NCBI RefSeq assembly: GCF_021134715.1
Contig: NC_060024.1
Span: forward strand, 9,238,001-9,302,000
From: Daphnia pulex
Lineage: Eukaryota; Arthropoda; Branchiopoda; Diplostraca; Daphniidae
DNA: 64,000 nucleotides
Direction: 5' to 3'
Shown here: positions 28,175-39,699 of the stretch, in pieces
Layout: each line of letters opens with the position of its first letter
How positions within the stretch are numbered: the stretch's first letter is position 1
Made by a program: the position numbers and the translations under genes
Notes under the pieces: generated by a model
What the model saw: the letters and a program-made list of their open reading frames with translations, nothing else
Told to the model about the DNA's origin: nothing
Database searches by the model: none

Positions 28175-30475
28175 TTAATCCAAAGACATTAAATTCTCGC
28201 TAGGAATAACGGGAGAAACGGAGATACCAGAAAGAAGGCTGACTCGACCTGCTGTTGGTACAACAGGGCTATTGTTGAGACCACGAAGCCTAGTGCTACG
28301 ACGCGGGGTAGAAATCTCTTGAACAGCAGGTTCGTCGTTATCTGAAAACAATATAAAAAATAATGTATCAATACATATGTATCCTCTAAGTGTGTAAAGT
28401 AATCAATCAAATTTATTACCCAAATCGACCAAATAGACTTTTGATTGAATATTTCTACGTAAGCTTTCACGAGGAGATAGGAAAACTTTCAGTGGCGTCA
28501 CGCGATCAAGACATTCAGTTTCGCTTTTTACTGCGTCAACTGCTCCAGACAAATGCTTTTCTGGGCTTGTGGACTCGACAGCATTCTCAACTCGACGGCT
28601 TAAAAATAAAAAATGAGAAACCATTGAAGTTGAAAAATACTAAAACACACACGAAAAAATAAATAAATTCTACCCAAATGTTTTCTTGTGACCAGGAGTA
28701 AATTCGGCTGGTTCTTCGGGATTAGCAGGAGCAATATCTGTAACGATGAACACAGGTTTCTTGGCCGAGTTAAGTAATACCGATCGTCTTAGAGATTGCC
28801 GTTTGCCGGGTGTTCTTACAGGAGACATTATCAGTGAACTTCTTTTTACTGAAGGAGACCTAAACAACAAAAAAATAGTTTAAAAAATTGAATTGAAAAA
28901 AACTCACGTGAAACATTCTGACTAACCCAGAACCCTTTTCTGCGAGTTGTTTTTTACGTGCAGCAGCGATAAGGGCACGCATGTTCGATTTAACTGGACG
29001 TTGTACCACGGGCGCTTTCTTTTTGTTCCCAGCTTTCCGGTCAGTTTTTTTGTTCACTTCAGGTGTATCTTCACTACGGACCCAAGAATTTTCTTTCAAT
29101 TTCGCCAAATCAGCAAATTTCTTGTCCACATCTGAAACCTAAAATAATTTGATAACATTTAGATAAATAAACATGTACAACTTATTTCATTAATATTTAC
29201 CTGAAGATAAATCATCTCCCAAAATCCTTCTAAATCCGTTGGAGTTATCTCCTTTTCCCCGGTTTTGTTTTCGAAGTCATTAACAAGACCTGCAAATTGT
29301 GTAAAGCGCTCACGTTGCAGAAGATGGGCTTGACCAATGACGGTGCGAACAGCACCACTTTCCTCTTCTGGTATCTCATCACTGGAAAGAAGCTCGTCAT
29401 AGCTATTGCAGAGATCTGTTAGACGACTCCCTTCACTTGCCATCAAAGCTCTAAAGCGTAGAGCATCTGGATTGCTGAGTTCTATAACAGATTTTCTGGT
29501 CGATCTGTTTTTCAGAACAGGAGATGATAGAGAATCTTCATTTGAAGCTGTTTCTAGACTCATTCTTTGTTTTTTGGATGAAGAGCCTCTAGTTGTTGAA
29601 ATCCATGGATGATGAAACACGAGTGGAGATATTTTGATTTCTTCATTTTCAGCACCAATAGATGTTCTCTTTGGTGTTCGGGAAGGAAGATTAGAATCTG
29701 TACTCTGTACAGGAACTGAATCTTGAAACTCAATATCTTTCACTGCTAGTTCTATAAAAGAAGAAAGCAATATAATAGTATTATGAAAAAACAAGTAAAA
29801 TATTAAAATCTTTCAAATATCTACAAGATTTTGGAACAGTGTGGAGTTTTTACCTTTAGGAGCAGTGAACACAAATCCTTGGGGTGCAAATGATTCATTT
29901 TCTTTCTTAGAATTTTTTGTTTCCTTTTTCAATGGCAAAGTTGAATTCTTTGTGACAGTCCCAGTTTCAACAAACTTCTTAGTCTGAGATCTAGTCACTC
30001 TATTGCTAGGTTGTTTCGTAGTAGTTGAAGGAGCCGCTTCAACCACTTTAGTAGTTCTTGTCACTCCTGGTACAAGAAAAGGTGCTCTTTTATTGGCTCT
30101 GGCCTTTTCTTCTGTTGCTGTCTTTTTTTCACGCCATAATTTCAATCTTGCCAACCTATCTTCTAACTTTAATTTATCTTGCAACTTTTGATCTTGAATT
30201 GGAGCAGGCACAACTGAATCTTTAGCATTTGTGTTAGGATCACCCTTCAAAATATTTGGATCAATTTCAGTAAGCCCTCCCCTCTTTGCATCATTCTTTG
30301 CTTGCCTGTTAAAATTTCAAAAACTTGTTAAATAAAATAAAATAAAAAGATGAAGATTTAGATACCTAGCAGTTCGACGTTTGCCGTTTTGCTCATCAAT
30401 TCGTTGAGCTCTGGCTTTGGCTGAGCTGGCAAACTTCAGGCCTGACATTTTGTAAACAGCATTTCTAGTACTCAT
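28175..30475 (-). CDS. HURP/DLGAP5 (Mars)-type spindle protein
   Basis: Seven exons keep phase: 30366-30475, 29854-30305, 29201-29751, 28927-29138, 28674-28859, 28420-28598, 28175-28341 (618 residues). The fourth exon must use the GTTAGT donor after 28927. The stronger-looking GTGAGT donor after 28908 would break the frame. Residues about 300-420 match the guanylate-kinase-associated protein (GKAP) domain of HURP: the pattern starts TDLCNSYDELL and runs through DLEGFWEMIYLQV to KKFADLAKLKEN. The basic N-terminus (KARAQRIDEQNGKRRTAR) and middle fit a microtubule-binding region. In other animals HURP/Mars binds spindle microtubules near chromosomes under Ran control and is phosphorylated by Aurora A. 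The C-terminus has several Ser-Pro and Thr-Pro sites (SPVRTPGK, ISTPRR), which could be Cdk sites. Family assignment is strong; orthology to mars versus dlgap5 is not resolved. Confidence 0.85.
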
Positions 30476-31825
30476 GATGCGTAAAAGAGTTAATAAAAGC
30501 TGACGGCAATCTTTTCGGGAGTAAAACTATCAGATTTTCCAAAGATAAAATTTGAAAACGAAAGGGAACGATAACTCGACTTTGATAGTCTGTTGCAAAC
30601 AGCCAAACAGAGACTGGCAATAATTGAAAGACGATTTGAAATGTAGGCTGACAACGATGCCAGATTCGAATTTTCGAAAAATTAAAAATGTCAGATCAGA
30701 AAGTCAATAACAGTTCCAAAGTTCACAGATTTAGAACTTTAGAAGGAGTTAATTATCTTATTGGAGTCAAGTATTAGAAAATCGGCTAATTATTGGTTTA
30801 TCTTTACAAGATTTCCTGTTTCGCAAAAAGGACCAAGAGTTTTTTTTATGACTCAAAAGTGTAGAGTTTGTAGCGGTGTGTAGGCCTACATAGACTGCTG
30901 TAGACCCAGCTTAAATGTTTCAGCGGTTGATATTTGCACTGAGCAGCGAACACTAATTTAAACAAAATATGATCTTTTTAAATTTAAATTACCGGAAGTA
31001 AATTACGAAACTGTAATACACGTTGTTGATGGAGGAAGTCTTCTCCACAAGATCCATTGGTTGAAAGGGGATAACTTAAAAATTTTGCAGCGTTACAAGA
31101 AAAACGTTGTCAGTCACTGCAAAAAACTTGTTATAGCAATTCAACACATTTTTCCAACAGTTCAAGGAGAGTAATATTATTTTTAGCTATTACAGGAAAC
31201 AATGCTCTTCTTAGCGCTTGAAAAAAATCTTTTTATCTCTCAGCCTGTATTCCCTGTGCTGCTCTGAAAATGTTGTAGTTTGTAGTTAAGGCAGAGCAAT
31301 AGATGCCTGGTTAAGGGCATGCTCGATTTTTTATATTCAAATTAATTTAAGTGATGTAAAACTTTGTTAAATGGTTACATGTTCCTTACTAGCTTCATGT
31401 TGTATAATCGGCAACTTGCGCTTGTTGTTCCTTCTTTACAGCAATACATATAAACTGCCGCAAGACGCGCTAGACGTTTCTAGAGCAGTGACAAATATTA
31501 TTGCAAATATTTACTCGCACACATATTCACTTGTGGTTTTGCTCAAAAGCACGTATTTGGTTAAATATGAAATATTGTATCCCATCTAACTTTGCTATTC
31601 TTCTCTGTATTTGTGTATCCTTGAATGCTATATTTATATTCTTGAAAATACATATGTGGTTAATCGAAACATCTGGTGCATCCCGTCGACCTCACCACAA
31701 ACAGATCTTTATACAAGTTTTCGTTGGTAAAATTTCCTGTTAGTGATACTTTAAAGCAACCTGAAAAGACGTAAGACCATTAGTATACCTTTAGATTTAT
31801 TGAACAGTTCACCCTTTTCCGCGCG
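30476..31825. other. Intergenic region, HURP-like to ADP-ribosyltransferase
   Basis: Here the divergent HURP-like gene (minus) and ADP-ribosyltransferase gene (plus) place their 5' ends. The sequence is A/T-rich. Short frames near 31371-31743 have no family features. No TATA box at a convincing distance was seen. Confidence 0.4.
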
Positions 31826-32910
31826 ATGGCTTCAAAAAACAGATTTGCGTTGTTCATAGGAACCTTCGTTGCTACTATTTTCTTAAACATGTGAGAAAAA
31901 TGTGAATGTATTACAACTTCATTAAAGCAATTTGATTTGTTTCTTTTTTCATACCACATGTCTTATTACAATTTTTCTCTCTTTAAACTAGTTGCGCAAT
32001 TCATTTATGATAAATTGATTATGCAAACTTTTTAAAAAATTGTATTGGTTCTTACGATATTTTGCACAGATTACCTAATATAAGCGTAAATGGCGGTATC
32101 ACGCGCTATGGTGTGCCATTTACGATAGATTCATACGGCGTCGAAAGATCTTTCGAACCTTTCAAACTGCAACCTAGATTATACCTGAATGTCACTTATG
32201 ATATTTATGAAGTAGACCCGACAGTGCCTCCCACCGAGAGGGCAGAGATAATGCTAGAAGATGATATGCTTAACAATTCAAAATTGAAAATTACTTGGGA
32301 TATCGCTGTGTCAACCAATCCTACCTACAATTCAGTAAGTTTCGCACTACAAATTTAAAATTAACAACAAAAAAAAACTGATCATTGTTTACAGGAGCAA
32401 TTGGCTGCCTATGCATACTCGATGTCTGAACCTGAATATCTGTACATTGCGTTTAATGACGAAACAAGCGCATTTCGGGATGATTCAAATTACTATACAT
32501 ATTACTACAAGGGATTTTACGGACTTCTCTTGCTGGCGTGTCAAGATTATGACTTCGAACTTTACAGAGGGGTGAATTACACAGTTCCGGCCGAAGTGAA
32601 TCAATACATTCGCTTCAATCGATTTTTGTCATCAAGTAAAAATTTGGAAATAGCTCAAAAATATGCTAACTCCTCTACGGGACAAGGGACGATATTTGTA
32701 ATCCAAGGAACTAAACACGCTAATCACATTGCACCATACAGCACTGTCCCAGAAGACGAAGAGTACCTTATTTCCCAAGATGCGCAGTTCTTTGTAACAG
32801 ATGTTGGAACAATGGTGTATCCTGATGGAAATGAGGCTATTCAAGTTACAATGTCTTTGGTCCCTTACACAACTGACAACAATATTTTTGTTGATTTGTC
32901 TAGAAAATAA
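31826..32910 (+). CDS. Secreted R-S-ExE-type mono-ADP-ribosyltransferase
   Basis: Three exons, 31826-31890, 32070-32334 and 32395-32910, give 281 residues. The start exon encodes a signal peptide (MASKNRFALFIGTFVATIFL). The last exon carries, in order, the landmarks of arginine-specific ecto-ADP-ribosyltransferases: LYRG with Arg about 168, RFNRFLSSS with the Ser motif about 189-191, a GTIFVIQG strand, and PEDEEYLI about 229-236, where ART1-type enzymes have the ExE loop followed by VLI. Family members move ADP-ribose from NAD to arginines of extracellular or surface proteins, or hydrolyse NAD. The residue at the first ExE position is Asp (231) rather than Glu; the second, catalytic Glu (233) is kept. 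There is no hydrophobic C-terminal tail for a GPI anchor, so it is probably soluble. A poly(A) signal lies near 32987. Substrate unknown. Confidence 0.78.
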
Positions 32911-33058
32911 TCAAATTTCAAAAGGCAAACATTATTTCATTTAATCAACAGTTTTTAACATTAAATTGGCATATGTTAACATCTGAAATAAACAGCAGAA
33001 ACAATATCTATCAAAATAAAATCCTCTTTGCGCTATGTCGTTTAGCAACACAACTTAC

Positions 33059-33271
33059 CTCCTTTTCCAAACAATACTGAAGTGCCGTTAGTTTATACAA
33101 AGGTTCAGATTTTGTGGCATAATCTACCGAAACAACTTGTTCACGTACTTGTTTTCTAGTAACCAAGGATATTGATTTGTCCGTAACAACTTCAAATGTG
33201 AAGTGCTCAGACCGGCTAAGACCAGTTTCCTCACAAATGTTTCTGTTCTTCAAAATATTATTGCGTACCAA
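33059..33271 (-). other. Candidate exon, unidentified protein
   Basis: A minus-strand frame reads protein-like for about 70 residues (pieces: ICEETGLSRSEHFTFEVV, SLVTRKQVREQVV, SEPLYKLTALQYCLEKE). It ends in a strong donor, GTAAGT, at 33058. If the intron is not removed, the frame stops at 33011. Its 5' edge is unclear; one phase-compatible acceptor lies near 33304 (GCATGAG). It lies antisense to the 3' flank of the ADP-ribosyltransferase gene. I do not recognise the family. Confidence 0.4.
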
Positions 33272-33837
33272 TTGGAGGAAATCAAAGGAATAGCGACATG
33301 CTCATGCCCAATTCAGCTACGATTGTTTCCCCTCCTCCTATTGCCCTGATAGTTGACTGCTACAAATTCCATCGTTGCTTTTTACAACTTATAGACGGAG
33401 ATTCACGATTGGCAAGCAACTAGCAAGTAGGGAAAGTAGAAGACCATCAAAATTTGAATAATTCCACAGAATTTGGGAACACGAATTATTTTTTAAAAAT
33501 TACTTGATATTTTAAACAGTTAAATACGAGACACAAATCAACACACAATTTCTAGTGGATATAATTATCACTTGGATTTAAGTTTAAATTTACTACGAAC
33601 GTTTTATGAAGATGTGTTTTGAAGTTACAGAAATCATTCTCATCCTTAGTGCTATTCGCAGAGAGGATAGGCTCACTCTAAAAGAAACGATGACTGTAAG
33701 AAGTTGTCTTGTTCACTAATTCAGTTTCTTTAAGAAAGTCCCGGTAAAAAAAAAAATAATAATAAAATCCTTGGTTGGCTGGCTTAATCTATTTAGATAG
33801 TAAGCCGCGAGCAGACAAAGAAAGAGAGCAAACTTAC

Positions 33838-33937
33838 GATGAGAATTTAACCTGACATCGAGACCAATTCCCACACATCGTCGTCGAATCGTTTTGGTGT
33901 ATACTGCATAAGTAGACTGTCTAGACCAACTTTTCAC
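33838..33937 (-). other. Candidate exon, unidentified protein
   Basis: This exon has a good acceptor (TTTATTTTCTAG) and a strong donor (GTAAGTTT) on the minus strand, and only one frame is open. It encodes pieces such as SWSRQSTYAVYTKTIRRRCV. It ends one base into a codon, which is compatible with joining to the candidate exon at 33059 through the acceptor near 33304. Family not recognised. Confidence 0.33.
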
Positions 33938-34417
33938 CTAGAAAATAAATTAAATATTTTGATCACCATTGTTTACTTATCTGTAAAACAAATTTTACGG
34001 AGAACTGCGCCAAAGCAATTTTGTGGGGAACACTTTTGACTTTTCAAATATTACACACAAACTAAACAGTTCGCAGCAGCAAAAATTATTGGTTTAAAAT
34101 CCGGTGTGATCTCAAATCCATATGATTTTATAGCGTTGTCGCTCTTCGGAGAAACCAGAGATAAACTAAGTTATTGTGCATTCAATAGAAATCTAATAGA
34201 ATAATTCCTGCTAGTAATTCATAAATACATCAAAAGTTAGAATAGCTAAGCTTCTTAAAAGCTTTCTTGGTAAATCACACAGATTGTTTAGTACTCTAAC
34301 CTTCCATTAGGATAGTAGAGCAGATGAAAGTATTAGATTCATAAAAATAAGCAAAAGCAAAACATATGTTTTCTGATTTTTCTTCAGCAGCAGAGCATAC
34401 AAAACAAGGTATATCAG

Positions 34418-35044
34418 TTAAGGTTTGGTGCCCACCAAAACCCCCTGATTGGCAACTTTATTTTCTCCTTCATTATCAGGAGCTGTAGATGGGAGTTCAT
34501 TTTGATTTCGTATCCTGATATTATTCTTTTCCTTGAAGTCATTAATTTCTTGTCCCTTGGTGGAAATTTGATTATTGAGAACTTCAATTACTTTAGTCAT
34601 CTATATAAAAAATAAATTGTAATTAAAATTACAACCAAATAATACAATATGAAAACAAGTTACCTGGTCCCTGTTTGATGTCAGTGCAGGCAGAACTTCT
34701 TTGACAGTTCGTTCAACTAGTACTCCACCAACCATGCGAAAGCACTTCCTGTCTTCATCCACATTTTGAAGGGTTTCTATTACTAGTCTGAGTAAGAAAA
34801 AAAATATGACATAGTTAATAGTAGGAGTAAATTATCCTCTACACGCTATGGAAGTCTGTTTATAAAGTGAAACCGGTAAAACTTACTTGTGCTCGTTTAG
34901 ATCCATTTCGAGCTCAGATAATTTACTAGCTAGTTGTCTCTGTTCAGTTCGTAATCTTTGAAATCCTTGGATGACTTCTTCATTCGATTTGCTAACATTT
35001 TTCGGAGCATTTTTAGCTTGCTTTTTGCTTCCGTCAGTCGCCAT
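34418..35044 (-). CDS. PFDN2: Prefoldin subunit 2
   Basis: Three exons, 34887-35044, 34664-34787 and 34418-34600, give 154 residues, the same length as human PFDN2. The protein has the beta-type prefoldin pattern: an N-terminal coiled coil (VIQGFQRLRTEQRQLASKL), a central hairpin region (CFRMVGGVLVERTVKEVLP), and a C-terminal coiled coil (LNNQISTKGQEINDFKEKNN) with the family's end GVLVGTKP. Prefoldin is a hexameric cytosolic co-chaperone that passes unfolded actin and tubulin to the CCT chaperonin. The gene is head to head with the first aurora copy; about 560 bases separate the two start codons. Confidence 0.94.
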
Positions 35045-35601
35045 TTTTTACGTATCAAAAGCACTAAGCAGCAGACAAACTTCAGGCTATTCTACTTCCT
35101 ACCCTCCTAGTTCCTATTTGAGACTAGCGGTAGAATGTAGCGAAGTCGACGATCGACGATTGTCGAAATTGACTTAGGCCTATTTGCAGATTGCAGAGCA
35201 CCGAGAACAATAATCGTCTTAATGATAATGAAATAATTTAATAATAAATTAGTCTTAGACACGAAGACGAAGTCTATAGAAAATCTGAGAAAAACGACAA
35301 ACGGAGGAGGCGAAAATATTTCCATAATACCATCATACCGGCAACGCCGGTTGTTCTGCCGTTTGAATATTTTCCCATTTGTCCAAAACCGTCCAGTAGC
35401 AGCAGCACCGTAGTAGACCACGGTTTAGGGTTTTAGAGTTTAGAAGTTTAGACATTGGTATACAGGTATATACAATTACAACACATTTTGAAAATTTAGA
35501 CCAATCTAAACGTTTTTTACGAAAATGTAAGTGAATAAGTAAGTTTGAACTTCGTGTTTTTGTAAATGTTTCATGTTTTGATTTTGAAATTGACAGATAA
35601 C

Positions 35602-37030
35602 ATGGAAACCAAGCAGCCACTTAAAGAGAACTCTTCAAACCAACCTACTGTTAAGTTGGAAAACTCAAAGTATGTTAGAATTTTTTGTTTTTCAGAATCC
35701 AACAAAGTGTTTCTCATTTATCTTCTTGACTTAAATATTTTAATTGTGGCATTAATCTTCCAAATCATGTGTGTTTCTCTGCTTGTTTGTTTCAACCCAG
35801 ATGGAGTCTTGATAACTTCGAAATTGGCCGTCCTCTTGGTAAAGGGAAGTTTGGAAATGTGTACTTGGCTAGAGAAATCAATACCAAATACATTGTAGCC
35901 CTGAAGGTTTTGTTTAAATCTCAACTACAAAAATGTCAGATGGAACACCAGTTGAGACGTGAAATTGAAATCCAGTCACATTTACGGTACATACTAATGA
36001 GATCACATGTTTTATGGAAAATTTATATCACTAATGCACATCAACCTTTTCTGCGACTCTACTGTAGACATCCCAATGTTTTACGCATGCACGGATATTT
36101 TTATGATGAAACTCGTATTTACCTCATCTTGGAATTCGCCGCAAATGGAGAAATGTACAAGTACCTGAAACGCCAACCCAATGGCCGTTTTTCTGAACCA
36201 CAGTAAATTTTTTAAAATAACAGAAACATAAGTTCTGTGGAAAATAATTTACCCCTATTTTTAGGACGGCCAATTACATGGCTCAGCTAGCTGATGCATT
36301 GATATACTGTCACGCGCGGAAAGTAATCCACCGAGATATTAAGCCAGAAAATCTTTTACTAGGATTTCATGGAGAAATTAAAATAGCCGATTTTGGTTGG
36401 TCCGTCCATGCTCCTTCGTCTAGGTAAAGTAAAATATGATTGTTTAGTGTAGAACCAAACAAATCGAAGTTATTTATGTTATATTGTTTTTGTTCAATAG
36501 GCGTACAACCATGTGCGGGACATTGGATTATTTAGCCCCCGAAATGGTAGAAGGGCGCTCTCACGACGAACGTGTAGATTTGTGGACTCTTGGTATTCTT
36601 TGCTACGAATTCTTAGTGGGATCACCTCCTTTTGAAGAGGAAAAGCAAGATCTCACTTACCGCCGTATTTGCAAGTATTAATTTTATCGCATAATTTGCC
36701 AATGTGGTTAAGAGGCATTCTAAGCGTTTACATTTTCCATGCCATAAATTCGTATTGTAGAGTTGACTTGAAATTTCCAGCACATCTCTCTACTGGAGCG
36801 AAAGACTTGATTGCTAAATTACTCAAACCACGAGCAGAAGATCGTATCCCTCTACGAAAATTACTTGAACATAGCTGGATTCTACAGCACCTTTCAGACG
36901 AAGTTCGATCCAGGTATGATTTTTTTTTTATTTCATTTTAACACTCGTCCTCAAATATATTTGTGACACATTACGTGTGTATTTCATCAGGTTACCGACT
37001 TTCCAGATAATGCAACCCAACAAAGCATAA
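35602..37030 (+). CDS. aur: Aurora kinase, copy 1
   Basis: Seven coding exons keep phase: 35602-35669, 35801-35986, 36068-36202, 36265-36423, 36501-36674, 36761-36913, 36991-37030 (304 residues). The Ser/Thr kinase domain covers about residues 25-285: Gly loop [18 protein letters not shown] lysine, [14 protein letters not shown] helix, [12 protein letters not shown] catalytic loop, [19 protein letters not shown] activation loop. These are aurora signatures. The N-terminus is only about 24 residues and contains KEN, a degradation motif of mitotic proteins. The short N-terminus resembles Aurora B. The residue corresponding to human Aurora A Gly198 / Aurora B Asn142 (partner choice TPX2 versus INCENP) appears to be Gly (HGYFYD). 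The P+1 segment reads LAPEM, where human auroras have LPPEM. An acceptor at 35597 implies a 5' non-coding exon. A poly(A) signal is at 37131. Confidence 0.93.
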
Positions 37031-37130
37031 ACTTTGATATTTAATGGAACCATACATTTTTAAAGTAAAATTTTCAATTTGTAACTTTGATTCCCGATTG
37101 CCTTTATCTCTTCTCTCATTTATGTAATAC

Positions 37131-37136
37131 AATAAA
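37131..37136 (+). terminator. Poly(A) signal, aurora copy 1
   Basis: AATAAA lies 100 bases past the aurora copy 1 stop and is conserved at the matching place in copy 2. Confidence 0.6.
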
Positions 37137-37595
37137 TACTTTTCATAAATGCTGCTCGCACGTAAGTTATTAATGGCTAAGTTTATCATTCACATTATTA
37201 CATCAAATATTATGCAAATTTGTACTAAGTTCGCCAGTCATCCTTTACATCCAATTCTTTCTCTATTCTGTTTCCAGTTACATCATCCTAGTAAATGTTA
37301 AAGGATGTAATTTTAATAAGAATTTGAATTATCCACTATAGAAAAAATTCACAATTGAAATTTATTTAATTATTTTAAAATGACATTTATTTTTTAAGCA
37401 TCTAAAATTAGCTGCTAACGACGAAAGTAAGTTTTATTCATTGAATGAGTTCAAGAAAATCCCTAATTGAAAATTACCCGTCAAGTTAACTACAATGAAT
37501 AAAAAAACTAGATTTTCAATAGAGCATCAGTCGTGAATCCCTTTCTAACTGGCAGTAATGATTAGATTTGTAATAAATTATGAGTGAGAATCCAT

Positions 37596-37601
37596 TTTAT
37601 T
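37596..37601 (-). terminator. Poly(A) signal, repeat-protein copy 1
   Basis: The minus strand reads AATAAA, 175 bases past the stop at 37776. The same signal occurs in copy 2 at 43151-43156. The gene is convergent with aurora copy 1. Confidence 0.55.
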
Positions 37602-37775
37602 ATAGCACAATAAACTACGCGGTAGGTACAACACCAGATAAATATTAAACATTCAAACAATAGATTTTACGAAGAATACTTCAAATAGTTGAGAAAAAAC
37701 AGAATATGCTTCAAAGCACAACTGAGAAAGGACAAAGCTTAGTAATATATATGAAGGAGCAGACGTGGTTGTGGT

Positions 37776-39604
37776 TTAGTAGGTTGGCTCAGAGTAGTAC
37801 TTCGGGGCTGCGGTGTAATAAACCGGAGCGGCAGCTGTGGTGGTGTAGTAAGTTGGCTCAGCGTAGTATTTGGGGGCCTCGGTGTAGTAAACTGGGGCAG
37901 CAGTAGTAGTGGTGTAGTAAGTCGGCTCAGCGTAATACTTCGGGGCCTCGGTGTAGTAAACTGGTGCAGCAGTAGTTGTGGTGTAGTAAGTTGGCTCAGC
38001 GTAGTACTTTGGTGCCTCGGTGTAGTAAACTGGAGCAGCAGTTGTGGTGGCGTAGTAAGTTGGCTCAGTGTAGTACTTTGGCGCCTCGGTGTAGTAAACT
38101 GGAGCAGCAGTTGTGGTGGTGTAGTAAGTCGGCTCAGTGTAGTACTTCGGGGCTTTGGTGTAGTAAACTGGGGCAGCAGTAGTAGTGGTGTAGTAAATCG
38201 GCTCAGTGTAGTACTTTGGTGACTCGGTGTAGTAAACTGGAGCAGCAGTTGTGGTGGTGTAGTAAGTCGGCTCAGCGTAGTACTTCGGGGCTTCGGTGTA
38301 GTAAACTGGGGCAGCAGTTGTGGTGGTGTAGTAAGTCGGCTCAGTGTAGTACTTTGGTGCCTCGGTGTAGTAAACTGGAGCAGCAGTTGTGGTGGTGTAG
38401 TAAGTCGGCTCAGCGTAGTACTTCGGGGCTTCGGTGTAGTAAACTGGGGCAGCAGTAGTAGTGGTGTAGTAAGTCGGCTCAGTGTAGTACTTTGGTGCCT
38501 CGGTGTAGTAAACTGGAGCAACAGTTGTGGTGGTGTAGTAAGTTGGCTCAGTGTAGTACTTTGGAGCCTCGGTGTAGTAAACTGGAGCAGCAGTTGTGGT
38601 GGTGTAGTAAGTTGGCTCAGTGTAGTACTTTGGAGCCTCGGTGTAGTAAACTGGAGCAGCAGTTGTGGTATAGTAAGTCGGCTCAGTGTAATACTTCGGG
38701 GCTTCGGTGTAGTAAACTGGGGCAGCAGTAGTAGTGGTGTAGTAAGTCGGCTCAGTGTAGTACTTTGGTGCCTCGGTGTAGTAAACTGGAGCAGCAGTTG
38801 TAGTGGTGTAGTAAGTCGGCTCAGTGTAATACTTCGGGGCCTCGGTGTAGTAAACTGGAGCAGCAGTAGTAGTGGTGTAGTAAGTTGGCTCAGCGTAGTA
38901 CTTTGGTGCCTCGGTGTAGTAAACTGGAGCAGCAGTAGTAGTGGTGTAGTAAGTTGGCTCAGCGTAGTACTTTGGTGCCTCGGTGTAGTAAACTGGAGCA
39001 GCAGTAGTAGTGGTGTAGTAAGTTGGCTCAGCGTAGTACTTTGGTGCCTCGGTGTAGTAAACTGGAGCAGCAGTAGTAGTGGTGTAGTAAGTTGGCTCAG
39101 CGTAGTACTTTGGTGCCTCGGTGTAGTAAACTGGAGCAGCAGTAGTAGTGGTATAGTAAGTTGGCTCAGCGTAGTACTTTGGAGCCTCGGTGTAGTAAAC
39201 TGGAGCAGCAGTTGTAGTGGTGTAGTACTTCGGGGCTTCGGTGTAATAAACTGGAGCAGCAGTTGTCGTTGTAGTGTAACTCTGAGCGTACGAATAACTT
39301 CCACTTCGTTTCTGCAATTCCATGGCTTCACCCATAAGCCCGGCGTTGACCATGGAAGGAATAACTCCCAGGATTGCACATAATAAGACCAGTTTCATTG
39401 TAACTGAAATTCAATAGGATAATAAGTTTAGAGTTTAGTCATTGACAACATCTGGGTTAAAGAAGACCAAATGACCACAAAAGAATGCATCAACGGAACA
39501 ACCAGATTTTAACGTGTAAAATAATTCTGCATTTAATCAATAACAATTCTCGCAAAACAAAATCTAAATTTGAGTTTTAAAAGTTTACCTTTAATAAACC
39601 CCAT
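37776..39604 (-). CDS. Secreted Tyr/Pro/Thr-rich repeat protein, copy 1
   Basis: Two coding exons, 39589-39604 and 37776-39403, give 547 residues. The short first exon encodes MGFIK. Joining it to exon 2 extends the signal peptide upstream of a second Met (MKLVLLCAILGVIPSMVNA follows VT). After a short linker (GLMGEAMELQKRSGSYSYAQ) the protein is about 22 tandem copies of a 23-residue unit with core TTTTAAPVYYTEAPKYY followed by AEPTYY or TEPTYY. Thr-Thr-Thr-Thr-Ala-Ala-Pro is a likely O-glycosylation site, and paired Tyr residues suit cross-linking. A structural role in cuticle, peritrophic matrix, mucus or adhesive is inferred, not shown. No chitin-binding domain is visible. Expression is probably strong and regulated: a TATA box lies upstream at 39685-39692. 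Confidence 0.87.
37788..39280 (-). repeat. 69-bp coding tandem repeat, copy 1 (about 22 units)
   Basis: Direct repeats with a 69-base period, in phase with 23 codons. Units differ mainly at third positions (for example TGTAGTACTTTGG versus TGTAATACTTCGG) and at the Ala/Thr switch before EPTYY. One unit lacks a Thr codon (near 38660). The unit nearest the start codon is shorter and lacks the EPTYY part. Confidence 0.95.
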
Positions 39605-39684
39605 AATGCTGCCTTCGTGAGACTTGCTGCTTACTGAGTGAGAAGATGGAGCAGTCTGCTGATGATTGGAATGAACGCCACGGT

Positions 39685-39692
39685 TTATATAC
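39685..39692 (-). promoter_or_regulatory. TATA box, repeat-protein copy 1
   Basis: The minus strand reads TATATAAA about 80 bases upstream of the ATG at 39604. An initiator-like TCATCAG lies about 25-30 bases downstream, and a TCAGT initiator at 39633-39637. The identical element occurs in copy 2. Confidence 0.7.
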
Positions 39693-39699
39693 CTGACCT

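Noticed and set aside
28860-28926. GTGAGT donor at 28907 for HURP-like exon 4
   Set aside because: Although strong, it puts the next exon in a frame with an early stop; the GTTAGT donor at 28926 gives an open continuous frame.
35769-36206. 145-codon frame reading through an aurora intron
   Set aside because: The intron 35987-36067 must be removed to join HLR to [11 protein letters not shown]; the read-through frame is not the real product.
37739-39379. 546-codon minus-strand frame over repeat-protein copy 1
   Set aside because: Out of frame with the exon that has the signal peptide and upstream MGFIK exon; open only because the 69-base unit lacks a stop in that frame.
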